DNA of 64,000 bases, taken from assembly GCF_024298965.1 (NCBI RefSeq), contig NZ_CP085193.1:5642001-5706000 (forward strand). Direction: 5' to 3'. Source of the stretch: Streptomyces rapamycinicus NRRL 5491 (GTDB lineage: Bacteria > Actinomycetota > Actinomycetes > Streptomycetales > Streptomycetaceae). Both the position numbers and the translations under genes were made by a program. Positions 57,360-64,000 of the stretch are shown in pieces. Each line of letters opens with the position of its first letter. Positions within the stretch are counted from its first letter, which is position 1. The notes under the pieces were generated by a model, which was not told the origin of the DNA, did not search any database, and saw only the letters and a list, made by a program, of their open reading frames with translations.

Positions 57360-58055
57360 ATGGACTGCCAGCTCTGCCAGCGCGGTCTACGCGAGGACGA
57401 GGCTGCCCGGATCGCCTGCCGCCTCTGCCAGGCCGCGCTTGCCGGGCAGCTGCGCGAGCTGCCCGAGCTCTACCGGCAGCTCGGCGCCGAGCTGCTCCCC
57501 GGCGCTGGCGACCGGGGGCCGGCCGTCTCCGGTTCCCGGGGCCACGGCCTGCCGGTCAACGAGGACGCCCTCGACCTCCGGGCGTGGGGCGGGATGGTGT
57601 CCGCCCTTCAGGCTCACGAGGACGACTGGCGGCGCGCCCTGGGCATGCCGGTCGCCCCGTTCCGGGGCAGCGTCGAGCAGACCCTGACGGCCGCGGTGGA
57701 GTTCCTGGCCGGTCATCTGTGGTGGGCGTGCGAGAAGTACCCGGACGTCGATGGGCTGGCCGAGGACGTGCGGCGGCTGCGCGGTGCGGCGCTGTCGATC
57801 GTGGACCCGGAGGATCCGGCGACGAAGGCGAGGCGCATCGGGTACTGCCCGGCGGTGTACGAGGACGGGGCGGTGTGTGGTGCGGTGCTGCGGCACCGGC
57901 CGGGGGCCGGGTCGGTGGAGTGCCGTTGGTGTGGCGCGTCGTACCCGCCGTCGTCGTGGTCGGAGTTGGACCGCGCACAGCAAGCGGCGGCTACTCCTCC
58001 GGCTTCTGCGCCGGGCGTGCTGGGCGCTGAGGAAGCTCGTCCGTCTCGTGCGTGA
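57360..58055 (+). CDS. Zinc-ribbon-like hypothetical protein of the element (231 residues)
   Basis: Begins MDCQLCQRGLREDEAARIAC with CRLCQAAL, a likely zinc knuckle, and ends with a second Cys set (YCPAVYEDGAVCGAVL, CRWCGASYPPSSW) that resembles an anti-restriction or DNA-binding ribbon. The middle is helical (EQTLTAAVEFLAGHLWWACEKYP). Proteins of this kind are common in Streptomyces phages and elements without known function. The ATG at 57360 has AAGGAGG upstream. Its 3' end overlaps the 3' end of the convergent small gene at 57991. Confidence 0.7.
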   Translation: MDCQLCQRGLREDEAARIACRLCQAALAGQLRELPELYRQLGAELLPGAGDRGPAVSGSRGHGLPVNEDALDLRAWGGMVSALQAHEDDWRRALGMPVAPFRGSVEQTLTAAVEFLAGHLWWACEKYPDVDGLAEDVRRLRGAALSIVDPEDPATKARRIGYCPAVYEDGAVCGAVLRHRPGAGSVECRWCGASYPPSSWSELDRAQQAAATPPASAPGVLGAEEARPSRA

Positions 58056-58185
58056 GCCAGCGCAGGAAGGCGACCAGGTGCCCGTTCATGTCGCCCCCGA
58101 CCTCGGCGACGGCGGCCTTGGCCCGTTCGTACAGCTCGGGCTCGGGCCGGAACGTCTTGGCGGGGTGCTTGTGGACCGAGGGCAT
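57991..58185 (-). CDS. Small ribbon-helix-helix-like protein (64 residues)
   Basis: Sequence KTFRPEPELYERAKAAVAEV, GGDMNGHLVAFLRWLTHE has the size and pattern of a ribbon-helix-helix DNA-binding protein (short strand, two helices). The ATG at 58185 has GAGG 8-9 nt upstream. It is the only leftward gene in this part of the element and may repress a divergent promoter in 58186-58378. Confidence 0.65.
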   Translation of the reverse strand: MPSVHKHPAKTFRPEPELYERAKAAVAEVGGDMNGHLVAFLRWLTHETDELPQRPARPAQKPEE

Positions 58186-58378
58186 AGCCGAATCCTCGCA
58201 CGGTGTATTGCCACCCGTCCATGGGTGTGCGTAGAGTGGTGGCTAGCCACCTAGGCCAGCAAGAACGCACCACCCCATAACTGAATACGGCCCCCGCCGG
58301 TGCTACGAACACCGAACGAGGGCCTAACCGAAGCCCGGCAAGCCGGGCGTACTCCCTGACTAGACCAAGGAGTCGGCT
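58186..58378. other. Intergenic region with a hairpin before a small-gene operon
   Basis: Between the ribbon-helix-helix gene and the next plus-strand operon. The sequence ggcccccgccggtgc at about 58289-58303 can pair with caccgaacgagggcc at about 58310-58325. aagcccgg/ccgggc near 58330-58350 is a second small inverted repeat. This must carry divergent promoters. Confidence 0.4.
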
Positions 58379-58537
58379 ATGGCCGATCTTGCCATGCCTG
58401 CGCGCACCGACGCGCCCCCGCCCACCCGCCGCCTCATCGCGGTCGGCACCATCCGCCGCACCGGCGGCCGCACCATCACCGTGCGCGCCACCGCGGCCGG
58501 CGTCACCGGAACCTCCCGCCCGGCGGTGAAGCCGTGA
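58379..58537 (+). CDS. Small basic hypothetical protein (52 residues)
   Basis: Product begins MADLAMPARTDAPPPTRRL, with an Arg/Thr-rich second half (GTIRRTGGRTITVRATAAG). The ATG at 58379 has an excellent site (AAGGAG, 7 nt away), and its stop overlaps the next GTG by 4 bp, which supports it being real despite its size. No family recognised. Confidence 0.65.
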   Translation: MADLAMPARTDAPPPTRRLIAVGTIRRTGGRTITVRATAAGVTGTSRPAVKP

Positions 58538-58821
58538 CCCACAACCTCCCCGAGCCCGCCGCCGACCTGCTGCGCGCGATCCTCGAAGCGCTCGACATCC
58601 CGCACCCGGCCACGGTCGGCGACAGCGAGGTGCACGCCCGTGTGCTCGCCGACCGGGTCATGCACACGGTGGTCGCCCTGCACGGCGTCCTCGACGAGGG
58701 CGTGACCCGGCACCTCGGCATCGAGTGGACGACCGCACACCTGCGGGAGCGGCTCGCCGAGCACCCGCCCACCGGCTACCGGACCGCCGGCATCCCGCGC
58801 CCTGGTGGTGAGCGGCCGTGA
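58534..58821 (+). CDS. Small hypothetical protein (95 residues)
   Basis: Helical acidic protein (AADLLRAILEALDIPHPATV, VHARVLADRVMHTVVALHG, TTAHLRERLAEHPP). It starts at GTG 58534 overlapping the previous stop, and its stop overlaps the next start. It resembles many small Streptomyces element proteins of unknown role. Confidence 0.65.
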   Translation: MTHNLPEPAADLLRAILEALDIPHPATVGDSEVHARVLADRVMHTVVALHGVLDEGVTRHLGIEWTTAHLRERLAEHPPTGYRTAGIPRPGGERP

Positions 58822-59003
58822 AGCTGCCCACCTTCGTACCGACGCTCCCGGCCGCGATCGAGACCGCCCGCGAGTACCTCGCCCAGGCCGAGCGCGCTGA
58901 CATCCACGACCACGGCCGGATCATCGAGTCCCACGCCACCCTCACCGTCTGCCTCGGCCAGCTGCTGGCCGCGCTCGACGCCGAGCAGGGGGTGACCCGG
59001 TGA
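58818..59003 (+). CDS. Small hypothetical protein (61 residues)
   Basis: Helical protein (LPAAIETAREYLAQAERADI, HATLTVCLGQLLAALDAE). The GTG at 58818 and the stop overlap neighbouring genes by 4 bp. Function unknown. Confidence 0.6.
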   Translation: MKLPTFVPTLPAAIETAREYLAQAERADIHDHGRIIESHATLTVCLGQLLAALDAEQGVTR

Positions 59004-59188
59004 AACTCCCCGGTTTCCGGTCCGGCTCCACCGGCCGCCCCGCCCAGACCCGCCGCCGTGACGCCGACCTCTCCTCGAAGCACATCGAAGAGGCGACCGC
59101 CGAGGCGTGCCGCGTCGATTACGTGGTCGGCGCCCCCGAGCGCGCCGCGTTCGACGCCCGCGGCCGAGCCGCTAAGGAGCGGCCGTGA
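59000..59188 (+). CDS. Small hypothetical protein (62 residues)
   Basis: Basic N-terminus and an acidic helical C-terminus (LSSKHIEEATAEACRVDYVV). It begins MKLPGF, like its upstream neighbour MKLPTF, and overlaps both neighbours by 4 bp. Function unknown. Confidence 0.6.
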   Translation: MKLPGFRSGSTGRPAQTRRRDADLSSKHIEEATAEACRVDYVVGAPERAAFDARGRAAKERP

Positions 59189-59568
59189 GCGCGCCCCGCA
59201 CGGTCACCGTGCACACCCGCGACCACGGCCCCGTCACCCTCACCTGCCCCACCTGGTGCACGACCGCCCACCCGGACGGGGGGTACCGGGTCGATATCTC
59301 CCACACGGGCGACGAGACCGGCCTCACCCTCGACACCACCCGCGGCACGGCCTACCTCATGCCGACCTTCCTGGAGCAGCGGCCGTACACCGAGCAGCGG
59401 CCCCCGGGCCGTGGGCTGTTCATCAACATCGGCCTGGACGGCGACTTCTACCCGTCCGACCCCGCGCAACTGCACGGCATCGCCGAGGCCCTCATCCGGC
59501 ACGGCGCCCAGCTCCACGCGCTCGCCGGGCACCTCGCCGCGCTCCTCCGAGAGGAGGGCAGCCGATGA
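59185..59568 (+). CDS. DUF6907-like protein, short form (127 residues)
   Basis: Has the signature of the group seen at 52037: beta strands TVTVHTRDHGPVTLTCPTWC, a CxxxC-His set (CPTWCTTAHPDGG) and a C-terminal helix ALIRHGAQLHALAGHLAALL. It is coupled to both neighbours by 4-bp overlaps. The two copies in the same element may have related roles. Function unknown. Confidence 0.72.
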   Translation: MSAPRTVTVHTRDHGPVTLTCPTWCTTAHPDGGYRVDISHTGDETGLTLDTTRGTAYLMPTFLEQRPYTEQRPPGRGLFINIGLDGDFYPSDPAQLHGIAEALIRHGAQLHALAGHLAALLREEGSR

Positions 59569-59861
59569 GCAAGCGCAACCGCCCCGGGAACTGCAAGGGC
59601 GACCGCGGCCGCATCAAGCGGTACACGCTCGCCCGCCGCCAGCGCGGCCGCTGCCTGTACTGCGCGGCCCCGTTCGCCCACCCGCTCGACGGCCGGCTCC
59701 GCCACTACGTGCCGTACCGGTGGTGGCCGGCCAACGCACGGCCCGCGCTGGTGCTCGCCTGTGGCCACTGTCCCGGCTCCACGAGCGCCGCCCTGCCCTG
59801 GCCACTCGTCTGGCTGCTCCTCGCCGCCGACTGCGCCCAGCAGGAAGGGAGCGCTGGCTGA
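59565..59861 (+). CDS. Small Cys-rich protein, HNH-like remnant or zinc protein (98 residues)
   Basis: Basic N-terminus (MSKRNRPGNCKGDRGRIKR) then RRQRGRCLYCAAPFAH with CxxC, and later ACGHCPGSTS. The arrangement recalls the zinc part of HNH nucleases, but the HNH histidines are not in place (RHYVPYRWWP), so it is probably not an active nuclease. Overlaps its neighbours by 4 bp and 1 bp. Confidence 0.6.
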   Translation: MSKRNRPGNCKGDRGRIKRYTLARRQRGRCLYCAAPFAHPLDGRLRHYVPYRWWPANARPALVLACGHCPGSTSAALPWPLVWLLLAADCAQQEGSAG

Positions 59862-59944
59862 TGCTCCGTCTCTTCGCCGGCGTCCTGCTCATCGCCGAAC
59901 TCGTCCTCCTGGCCGTGTGCGTCGTCCTCCGCGCCACCGCCTGA
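59861..59944 (+). CDS. 27-residue single-pass membrane peptide
   Basis: MLRLFAGVLLIAELVLLAVC and seven more residues form one hydrophobic helix. The ATG shares one base with the previous stop (TGATG), and GGAAGGGAG lies upstream in the preceding gene, so translation by coupling is likely. Small membrane peptides of this kind occur in element operons. Confidence 0.5.
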   Translation: MLRLFAGVLLIAELVLLAVCVVLRATA

Positions 59945-60002
59945 TCCACCCCTGTCGCCGGGCCCACTCCTGCACGGGGTGGGCCCCGGAAGGACCCGAT
60001 CC

Positions 60003-61037
60003 ATGAACCGCGAGATCTGGCGGACTCTGACGTCCGCCTCGACCGCCTGGCGGGCTGCGCTGACCATCGTGTCGCTCGCCGCGATCGCCACCACCGGATG
60101 GTCCCTCTACGCCGTCGCCCGCCACTACGACGCCCCCGAGGGCATCTCAGGCGCAGCCGTCGCCGTATTCGACGGCGCCGCATACGCCTGCCTCCACCTC
60201 TCCAGCGAGGCATCCAAGGCCGGACGCAGCGCCGCCGGCGCCCGCCTGGCCACCCTCGTCATGACCGGCACCTCGGTCTACCTGAACGTCTTCCACGCCG
60301 ACCTCATCGGCGGCGGCCTCGCCGCGGCCCTGCTGTTCTCCGTCCCCACCCTCGCCCTGCTCGCCGTCTCGGAGCTGTCCTGGGCCGGACCTCGGGCCGA
60401 GGCCCGCGCGCAGCTCGGCGAGCGCCCGTTCCGTCTGCCCGCGTTCGGCGGCTGGGCCTGGCTGCTGGCGCCCAAGCTCGCCGGGGCCACTGTGAAGCGG
60501 CGCGCGGTCGACCACATCGAGCACGCCGGACAGAGGTCCCCGAAGGACCCCAGTCCCGTCCCCTCGCGCCGTGCGACAGACATCCTGCGGGACCGGTTCG
60601 CCGAGATGGACCCCGCTGATGCGATCCGCATCGCCCATGATGCGCAGCCTGATATGCCCCCGCCGGAGCTGGCCGCGCTCCTCATCACCTACGGCGTGAT
60701 CGTGGACGCCGTCCAGGTAGCCCTCATCCTCAACGGGCGCCCGCCGAGCATCGACCTCGACCGCGACGACGACGGTGATGCGGATGATGCGCATCAAGAT
60801 GCGCCGCAGGTCCCGGCCCTGCCGCCCGTCACCAAGTCTCAGGCGATCATCGACGCCGCATCACACCTCGGCACCAGCGCATCAGCCGCCGACATCGCGA
60901 AGCGCGTCGAGCGCATCAACCGCATCACCGTGGACCCCGGCTACGTCCGCGCCGTCCTCTCCCGCGAGGCGAAGAAGGCCCGCCAGACGCCACAGAGCGA
61001 CGAGGGCGTGGGCCAGGGCGGGGGCGGCTACGCGTGA
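60003..61037 (+). CDS. Membrane protein of the spread/transfer module (DUF2637/SpdB-like)
   Basis: Protein of 344 residues: four hydrophobic segments in the first 150 residues (AALTIVSLAAIATTGWSLYA, AAVAVFDGAAYACLHLSS, RLATLVMTGTSVYLNVF, AALLFSVPTLALLAVSEL), then a long cytoplasmic part with helix-turn-helix-like sequence near the end (SQAIIDAASHLGTSASAADI, VDPGYVRAVLSREAKKA). This matches DUF2637-type proteins found next to transfer genes of Streptomyces plasmids and integrative elements (Spd proteins for intramycelial spread). The ATG at 60003 has GGAAGGA upstream. It begins a four-gene overlapping set. Confidence 0.7.
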   Translation: MNREIWRTLTSASTAWRAALTIVSLAAIATTGWSLYAVARHYDAPEGISGAAVAVFDGAAYACLHLSSEASKAGRSAAGARLATLVMTGTSVYLNVFHADLIGGGLAAALLFSVPTLALLAVSELSWAGPRAEARAQLGERPFRLPAFGGWAWLLAPKLAGATVKRRAVDHIEHAGQRSPKDPSPVPSRRATDILRDRFAEMDPADAIRIAHDAQPDMPPPELAALLITYGVIVDAVQVALILNGRPPSIDLDRDDDGDADDAHQDAPQVPALPPVTKSQAIIDAASHLGTSASAADIAKRVERINRITVDPGYVRAVLSREAKKARQTPQSDEGVGQGGGGYA

Positions 61038-61453
61038 ACGAGCCCCGCATCATCCCGCCGCCCCCGGACTACGCGCCGACCGTCGGCCGCACCACCTGGT
61101 GGGCCAACACCCCGCCCGAGCCCACCGTCATCGTGCTGGCCGCCGAGGAGCCCCAGGAGCAGCCCAAGCGGCGCCTCCTGTCCGACGTGCGGTGGCGCCC
61201 CACCGCCGTCCTGTTCGCCCTCAGCCCCGGCCTGTGGTGGGCCCACACCCTCACCGACCCCGAGCTCACCACCGGCGGCGCCTACGTCATCAGCGGCATC
61301 ACCGTGCTCATCACCGGCGGCCTCGACCACGCCCGCGGCTGGTGGATCACCCGCGTCGCCCTCTACGCCGCGCTCATCGGCCCCACGCTCGCCCTGCCCG
61401 GCCGCCCCGCCCTCGACCTCGCCCTCTACCTGATCACCGGAGCCACACCGTGA
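61034..61453 (+). CDS. Small membrane protein of the spread/transfer module (139 residues)
   Basis: A Pro-rich cytoplasmic start (NEPRIIPPPPDYAPTVGRT) precedes three to four hydrophobic segments (PTAVLFALSPGLWWAHTL, AYVISGITVLITGGL, WITRVALYAALIGPTLAL). It starts and ends with 4-bp overlaps. No specific family recognised. Confidence 0.65.
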   Translation: MNEPRIIPPPPDYAPTVGRTTWWANTPPEPTVIVLAAEEPQEQPKRRLLSDVRWRPTAVLFALSPGLWWAHTLTDPELTTGGAYVISGITVLITGGLDHARGWWITRVALYAALIGPTLALPGRPALDLALYLITGATP

Positions 61454-61953
61454 ACGTCACACTCACCGCCGGAGGCATCCTCACCGGCCTCGCCCCCCTC
61501 GTCTGGTACGGCGCCCGCTGGGCCAAGACCAACCTCAAGAGCAAGACGAAGAACTGGAAGGAACTCATCCCCCTCGCCTACGGCTTCACCCTCGGCATCC
61601 TCGGCGCCATGTGCGTCGGCGGCCTCCTGGGCAAGCTGTTCGGACGCATCCGCCAGACCAGCAACGCCATCGGCAACAAAGGCCTGGGCACCACCACCGG
61701 CGCCGCCGATACCGCCGTCGCCGGCGCCCACGTCCAGCCCCTCACCACCGGCGGATCCATCCTCGTCGTACTCGCCTTCCTCGCCCTCATCGCACTCTGG
61801 AAGAAGATCAACAAAGACGACATCCGCATGATCGGCTCCGGCGCCTTCAGCGGCTCCACCGTCGGCACCACCGCCGGAATCGGCGGAACCGGCGCCCTCG
61901 CCCTCGTACCCGCCGTCAACAGCCTCGGCGACTCCCTGCTGAACAGCATCTGA
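61450..61953 (+). CDS. Small membrane protein of the spread/transfer module (167 residues)
   Basis: Three hydrophobic segments (TAGGILTGLAPLVWYGA, IPLAYGFTLGILGAMCVGG, GSILVVLAFLALIALW) with basic loops (KTNLKSKTKNWKE) and a Gly/Thr/Ser-rich C-terminus (SGAFSGSTVGTTAGIGGTG). The GTG at 61450 overlaps the previous stop, and its stop overlaps the next ATG (TGATG). Function unknown. Confidence 0.65.
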   Translation: MNVTLTAGGILTGLAPLVWYGARWAKTNLKSKTKNWKELIPLAYGFTLGILGAMCVGGLLGKLFGRIRQTSNAIGNKGLGTTTGAADTAVAGAHVQPLTTGGSILVVLAFLALIALWKKINKDDIRMIGSGAFSGSTVGTTAGIGGTGALALVPAVNSLGDSLLNSI

Positions 61954-62552
61954 TGGCCACACTCCGCGAGACCGCCAGCCGGATCGAGACCGGCTCGGTC
62001 ATCCTCGCCCGCCGCATCGGCCACGCCCTCACCCCCGAGGGCCGGCCGGTGCTGGCCATCATCCGCATCGGCGCCGCCTGCCTCACCGTCCCGCCGCTGT
62101 ACGCCGCCATCGAGCGCTCACCGCTGATCCTCGCCCCGCTCGCCGTCGGCATCTGGTGCCGCCGCGCCTGGCACGCCAGCGCCCCCGCCCCGATCGACCC
62201 CGAGCAGACGCGCCGCCAACTCATCAAGGCCGTCCTCGAGCTCATCGGCGACCGACCCGGCATCCACCTGTCCGAGCTCTACCCCCGACTACTCGCCAGC
62301 CCCTACGGCGCGCGTCTGGACGAGACCCGGCTGCGCGCCGCCCTCACCGACGCCCGCATCACCATCCACCGGTCCATGCGCGTGGGCGACGTCGAGGGCC
62401 GCTCAGGCATCAAGCGGACCGACCTCGAGGCCCTCCTGCGCCCCGCTCCCCTCTCTCCAGTGCCCGACCCCTCTCCAACCGATGGAGACGCAGGTCAGGC
62501 CACACCGGAGAGCGGTGGAGAGCGAGCCGGAGAGCGGGCGGAGAGCGCCTGA
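61953..62552 (+). CDS. Membrane-linked protein with winged-helix-like region (199 residues)
   Basis: A hydrophobic part near residues 32-68 (VLAIIRIGAACLTVPPLYAA, LAPLAVGIWCRRAW) is followed by a soluble domain with a winged-helix pattern (QLIKAVLELIGDRPGIHLSE, RLRAALTDARITIHRSMRVG, GIKRTDLEALL). The last 45 residues are Pro/Gly/Glu-rich and repetitive (GERAGERAESA). This could be an accessory transfer protein that binds the element's DNA at the membrane, which is inference. Confidence 0.6.
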   Translation: MATLRETASRIETGSVILARRIGHALTPEGRPVLAIIRIGAACLTVPPLYAAIERSPLILAPLAVGIWCRRAWHASAPAPIDPEQTRRQLIKAVLELIGDRPGIHLSELYPRLLASPYGARLDETRLRAALTDARITIHRSMRVGDVEGRSGIKRTDLEALLRPAPLSPVPDPSPTDGDAGQATPESGGERAGERAESA

Positions 62553-62609
62553 ACCACCCCTCTCGGAAGGGGTTACGTGCACAACTCAACTATCGAAGGG
62601 AGGCACCCC

Positions 62610-62663
62610 ATGGGCTACTGCGAAAAGTGCGGATGGTGGACCCTGCCCGGCTGCGGGCACTGA
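62610..62663 (+). CDS. 17-residue Cys/His mini-protein
   Basis: MGYCEKCGWWTLPGCGH has the spacing C-x2-C-x8-C-x-H, a complete set of four metal ligands. The ATG at 62610 has a very good ribosome site (GGGAGG, 7 nt away), and the frame ends in TGA. It lies 57 bp after the previous gene and 14 bp before the next. A zinc-binding micro-protein is possible, but chance cannot be excluded for so short a frame. Confidence 0.5.
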   Translation: MGYCEKCGWWTLPGCGH

Positions 62664-62677
62664 GCCACACTGGCGTC

Positions 62678-62890
62678 ATGGAGTTCATCGTCCCGCCCCT
62701 GGGCACCGTCACCACGGACCTGGCCGCCCTCAACTGCGGAGTGCGACCAGCCACCATCCGCGACTGGGTCCGCCGCGGCCTCCTCACCCGCTGCGGCGGC
62801 ACCCCGAGGCGCCCCCTCTACCGTCTCGCCGACGTCGAGGCCGCCCGCTACGCGGCCAAGCCCAACCGCCCCGGACAGCGTGCCGCTTGA
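62678..62890 (+). CDS. Small MerR-like helix-turn-helix protein (70 residues)
   Basis: Sequence LAALNCGVRPATIRDWVRRG, CGGTPRRPLYRLADVEAAR is a winged helix-turn-helix of the MerR/excisionase type without an effector domain. It could be a transcription regulator or a second excisionase-like protein. The ATG at 62678 lacks a clear ribosome site. A gap of 125 bp follows before the HNH gene. Confidence 0.75.
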   Translation: MEFIVPPLGTVTTDLAALNCGVRPATIRDWVRRGLLTRCGGTPRRPLYRLADVEAARYAAKPNRPGQRAA

Positions 62891-63015
62891 CGTGCGACGA
62901 TCCATGCGCCACGATCTCGGTGAACAGCTGTGCCCAAAACAGGCTGACCAGCGCTTCGAAGGCCCCGACCAGATCACCACCGGCCGGGGCCTTCGCCATG
63001 CCCGAGGGGGTGACC

Positions 63016-63288
63016 ATGGCCAGCAACCCCCGCAACGGCCGGCCATACCGCCGCCTGGTCGCCGAGGTAAAAGCCCAGAGCATGCCCTGCTGGATCTGCG
63101 GCCACGACATCGACCCCACCCTCGACGCACGCAACACCTGGTCGTTCACCCTCGACCACGCCGTGCCCCTCAGCCGCGGTGGCAGCCTCCTCGACCCCTC
63201 CAACGCCCGCTCAGCGCACCGACGCTGCAACAGCGCCCGCGGCAACAGGCTCACCGTCCGCCAGCCCCGAGCCTCCCGCAGGTGGTGA
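63016..63288 (+). CDS. HNH endonuclease
   Basis: Small nuclease of 90 residues with a complete HNH motif: CWICG, then TLDHAVPLSRGGSL (first H, preceded by LD), DPSNARSAHRRCNSARGNR (N, H and Cys). Such genes sit near terminase genes in phages and also occur in integrative elements. The ATG at 63016 has GGGGGTG close upstream; an in-frame ATG at 62998 (MPEGV) is the alternative. It is followed 6 bp later by the P-loop kinase gene. Confidence 0.88.
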   Translation: MASNPRNGRPYRRLVAEVKAQSMPCWICGHDIDPTLDARNTWSFTLDHAVPLSRGGSLLDPSNARSAHRRCNSARGNRLTVRQPRASRRW

Positions 63289-63294
63289 CCACAC

Positions 63295-63735
63295 GTGCTG
63301 TACGTCGTCACCGGCCCGCCCGGCGCCGGCAAGTCCAGCTGGATCCGCGCCCACGCCAAGCCGACGGACATCGTCATCGACCTCGACCTCATGGCCCTCG
63401 CCATGGCCGGCCCCGGAGCCGACCACCACGCCCATAGCGACGTGCTGCTCAAGGTCGTACACCGTGCCCGGTTCGCCGCGCTGAACGAGGCGTACCAGCA
63501 CCTCGACACCACCGACGTGTACGTCATCCACACACAGCCCAGCCCCAAGGCCCGAGCGAAGTACAAGCGGCTCAAGGGCAAGGTGATCGTGGTCGACCCG
63601 GGCCGCGACGTGGTCATGCAGCGGGTACGGGCCATGCGTCAGCCCGGCATGGAGGCTGTGGTCACACGCTGGTACAACCGCCGGCCCAAGGCAGCATCAC
63701 ACGGCGTGATGCCCCAGCGGTCCCGCGACTGGTAA
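63295..63735 (+). CDS. P-loop kinase-like protein (AAA/polynucleotide-kinase type)
   Basis: Protein of 146 residues with Walker A VTGPPGAGKSSWIRA (residues 5-18) and DLDLMALAM, a likely Walker B region. The C-terminus has an Arg lid VMQRVRAMRQPG and ends in a WYNRRP segment. The size and motifs fit small zeta-toxin/polynucleotide-kinase-like proteins often found beside HNH genes in Streptomyces phages. The GTG at 63295 is 6 bp after the HNH stop. Substrate unknown. Confidence 0.8.
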   Translation: MLYVVTGPPGAGKSSWIRAHAKPTDIVIDLDLMALAMAGPGADHHAHSDVLLKVVHRARFAALNEAYQHLDTTDVYVIHTQPSPKARAKYKRLKGKVIVVDPGRDVVMQRVRAMRQPGMEAVVTRWYNRRPKAASHGVMPQRSRDW

Positions 63736-63879
63736 CCCACCGCACACAGCGTCAGCTCACGGACCGTGACCCCAGCGTCCAGCATCACCGAGCGCGACCA
63801 CAGCAGCGCGAATGACCACGACGCGACGGCCTGAACGGAGATCATCCGGCCGAGCGGAGCCCTTCTTTAGTGGGCTTCC

Positions 63880-63914
63880 CGGGCGACCCAAACGCCCTTG
63901 TCGCCCGATTTTTT
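63880..63914 (+). terminator. Rho-independent terminator
   Basis: Stem cgggcgac (63880-63887) with gtcgcccg (63900-63907) followed by a run of six T. A T-run terminator is unusual in this GC-rich genome, and it ends the HNH/kinase operon. A weaker hairpin, agccc/gggct, lies just before at about 63858-63876. Confidence 0.85.
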
Positions 63915-63968
63915 GCGCGCCGATTTGGATGCGAACTTGACGGCGAACTCACTTCAGAGGAATTAGCG

Positions 63969-64000
63969 ATGTCGCGCTACGTGACATTGATGGTATTACG
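63969..64000 (+). CDS. Start of a gene cut by the right edge
   Basis: ATG at 63969 with AGAGGA 6-7 nt upstream, reading MSRYVTLMVL to the window edge. It follows the terminator and a fairly AT-rich leader, so a new transcription unit probably begins here. Too short to assign. Confidence 0.5.
   Translation, partial: MSRYVTLMVL

Noticed and set aside
59565..59861. Second HNH endonuclease
   Set aside because: CxxC pairs are present but the HNH histidines are replaced; recorded as a Cys-rich protein only.

Overview
The window is high-GC actinobacterial DNA, almost certainly a Streptomyces chromosome. Codon third positions are very G/C rich, GTG starts and 4-bp GTGA/ATGA gene overlaps are common, and typical Streptomyces families are present: an AfsR/SARP-type regulator, a PAS-PP2C phosphatase, an XRE-DUF397 pair, a DUF6227 protein and an M23 peptidase behind a c-di-AMP riboswitch. 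No rRNA genes, insertion sequences or CRISPR arrays were seen. The only tRNA sequence is a 3' half that marks an integration site.

Layout. (1) 1-20.2 kb is ordinary chromosome: a phosphatase fragment, a type II NADH dehydrogenase, a TetR regulator, a 1331-residue AfsR-like regulator, a lone asparagine-synthetase-like macrolactam cyclase, an NsdA-like regulator, L-2-hydroxyglutarate oxidase, leaderless trmB, a PrsW-family protease, an ECF sigma factor with a membrane partner, and a lipoprotein L,D-transpeptidase. (2) 20.4-36.5 kb is a 16-kb defence-type island. A four-gene minus-strand operon encodes a NERD-nuclease/SF1 helicase, a DrmA-like helicase, a DrmB-like DUF1998 protein and a second small SF1 helicase. 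It is transcribed away from a plus-strand operon whose first gene fuses a complete sigma-70 factor, an XRE-like helix-turn-helix and a GHKL (MutL/Hsp90/MORC-like) ATPase, followed by two proteins of unknown function. Meeting these tail to tail is a minus-strand operon of a Vsr-type nuclease, a cytosine-methyltransferase homologue that has lost the catalytic Pro-Cys motif, and an intact cytosine methyltransferase. This is the most interesting part of the window. It looks like a modification-dependent anti-phage system related to DISARM and to the MORC/MutL-type restriction systems, but its composition does not match the standard DISARM set. (3) 36.7-48.6 kb returns to chromosome: an ATP-binding/XRE/DUF397 regulatory set, an aldo/keto reductase, an M23 peptidase with its riboswitch, a membrane PP2C phosphatase, a DUF6227 protein, three related secreted Cys-repeat proteins, and a secreted beta-helix protein. 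(4) 48.8 kb to the right edge is the left part of an integrative element inserted in a tRNA-Lys(UUU) gene. It has the displaced tRNA 3' half with its terminator, a tyrosine integrase, a divergent XRE repressor/excisionase switch, small accessory genes, a TOPRIM primase-like protein with a DUF3987 protein, an AT-rich palindromic candidate origin, a set of membrane proteins of spread/transfer type, and HNH and P-loop kinase genes. The far end of the element and any FtsK-like transfer gene lie outside the window.

How the genes may work together. In the island, the intact methyltransferase could mark host DNA, possibly helped by the catalytically dead paralogue. Vsr and the NERD nuclease could cut, and the DrmA/DrmB and SF1 helicases could process or recognise invading DNA. 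The sigma-ATPase fusion could join GHKL sensing to expression of the island. These roles are inferred from domain content only. In the element, the overlapping divergent promoters at 51.56-51.61 kb suggest a simple maintenance-versus-excision switch.
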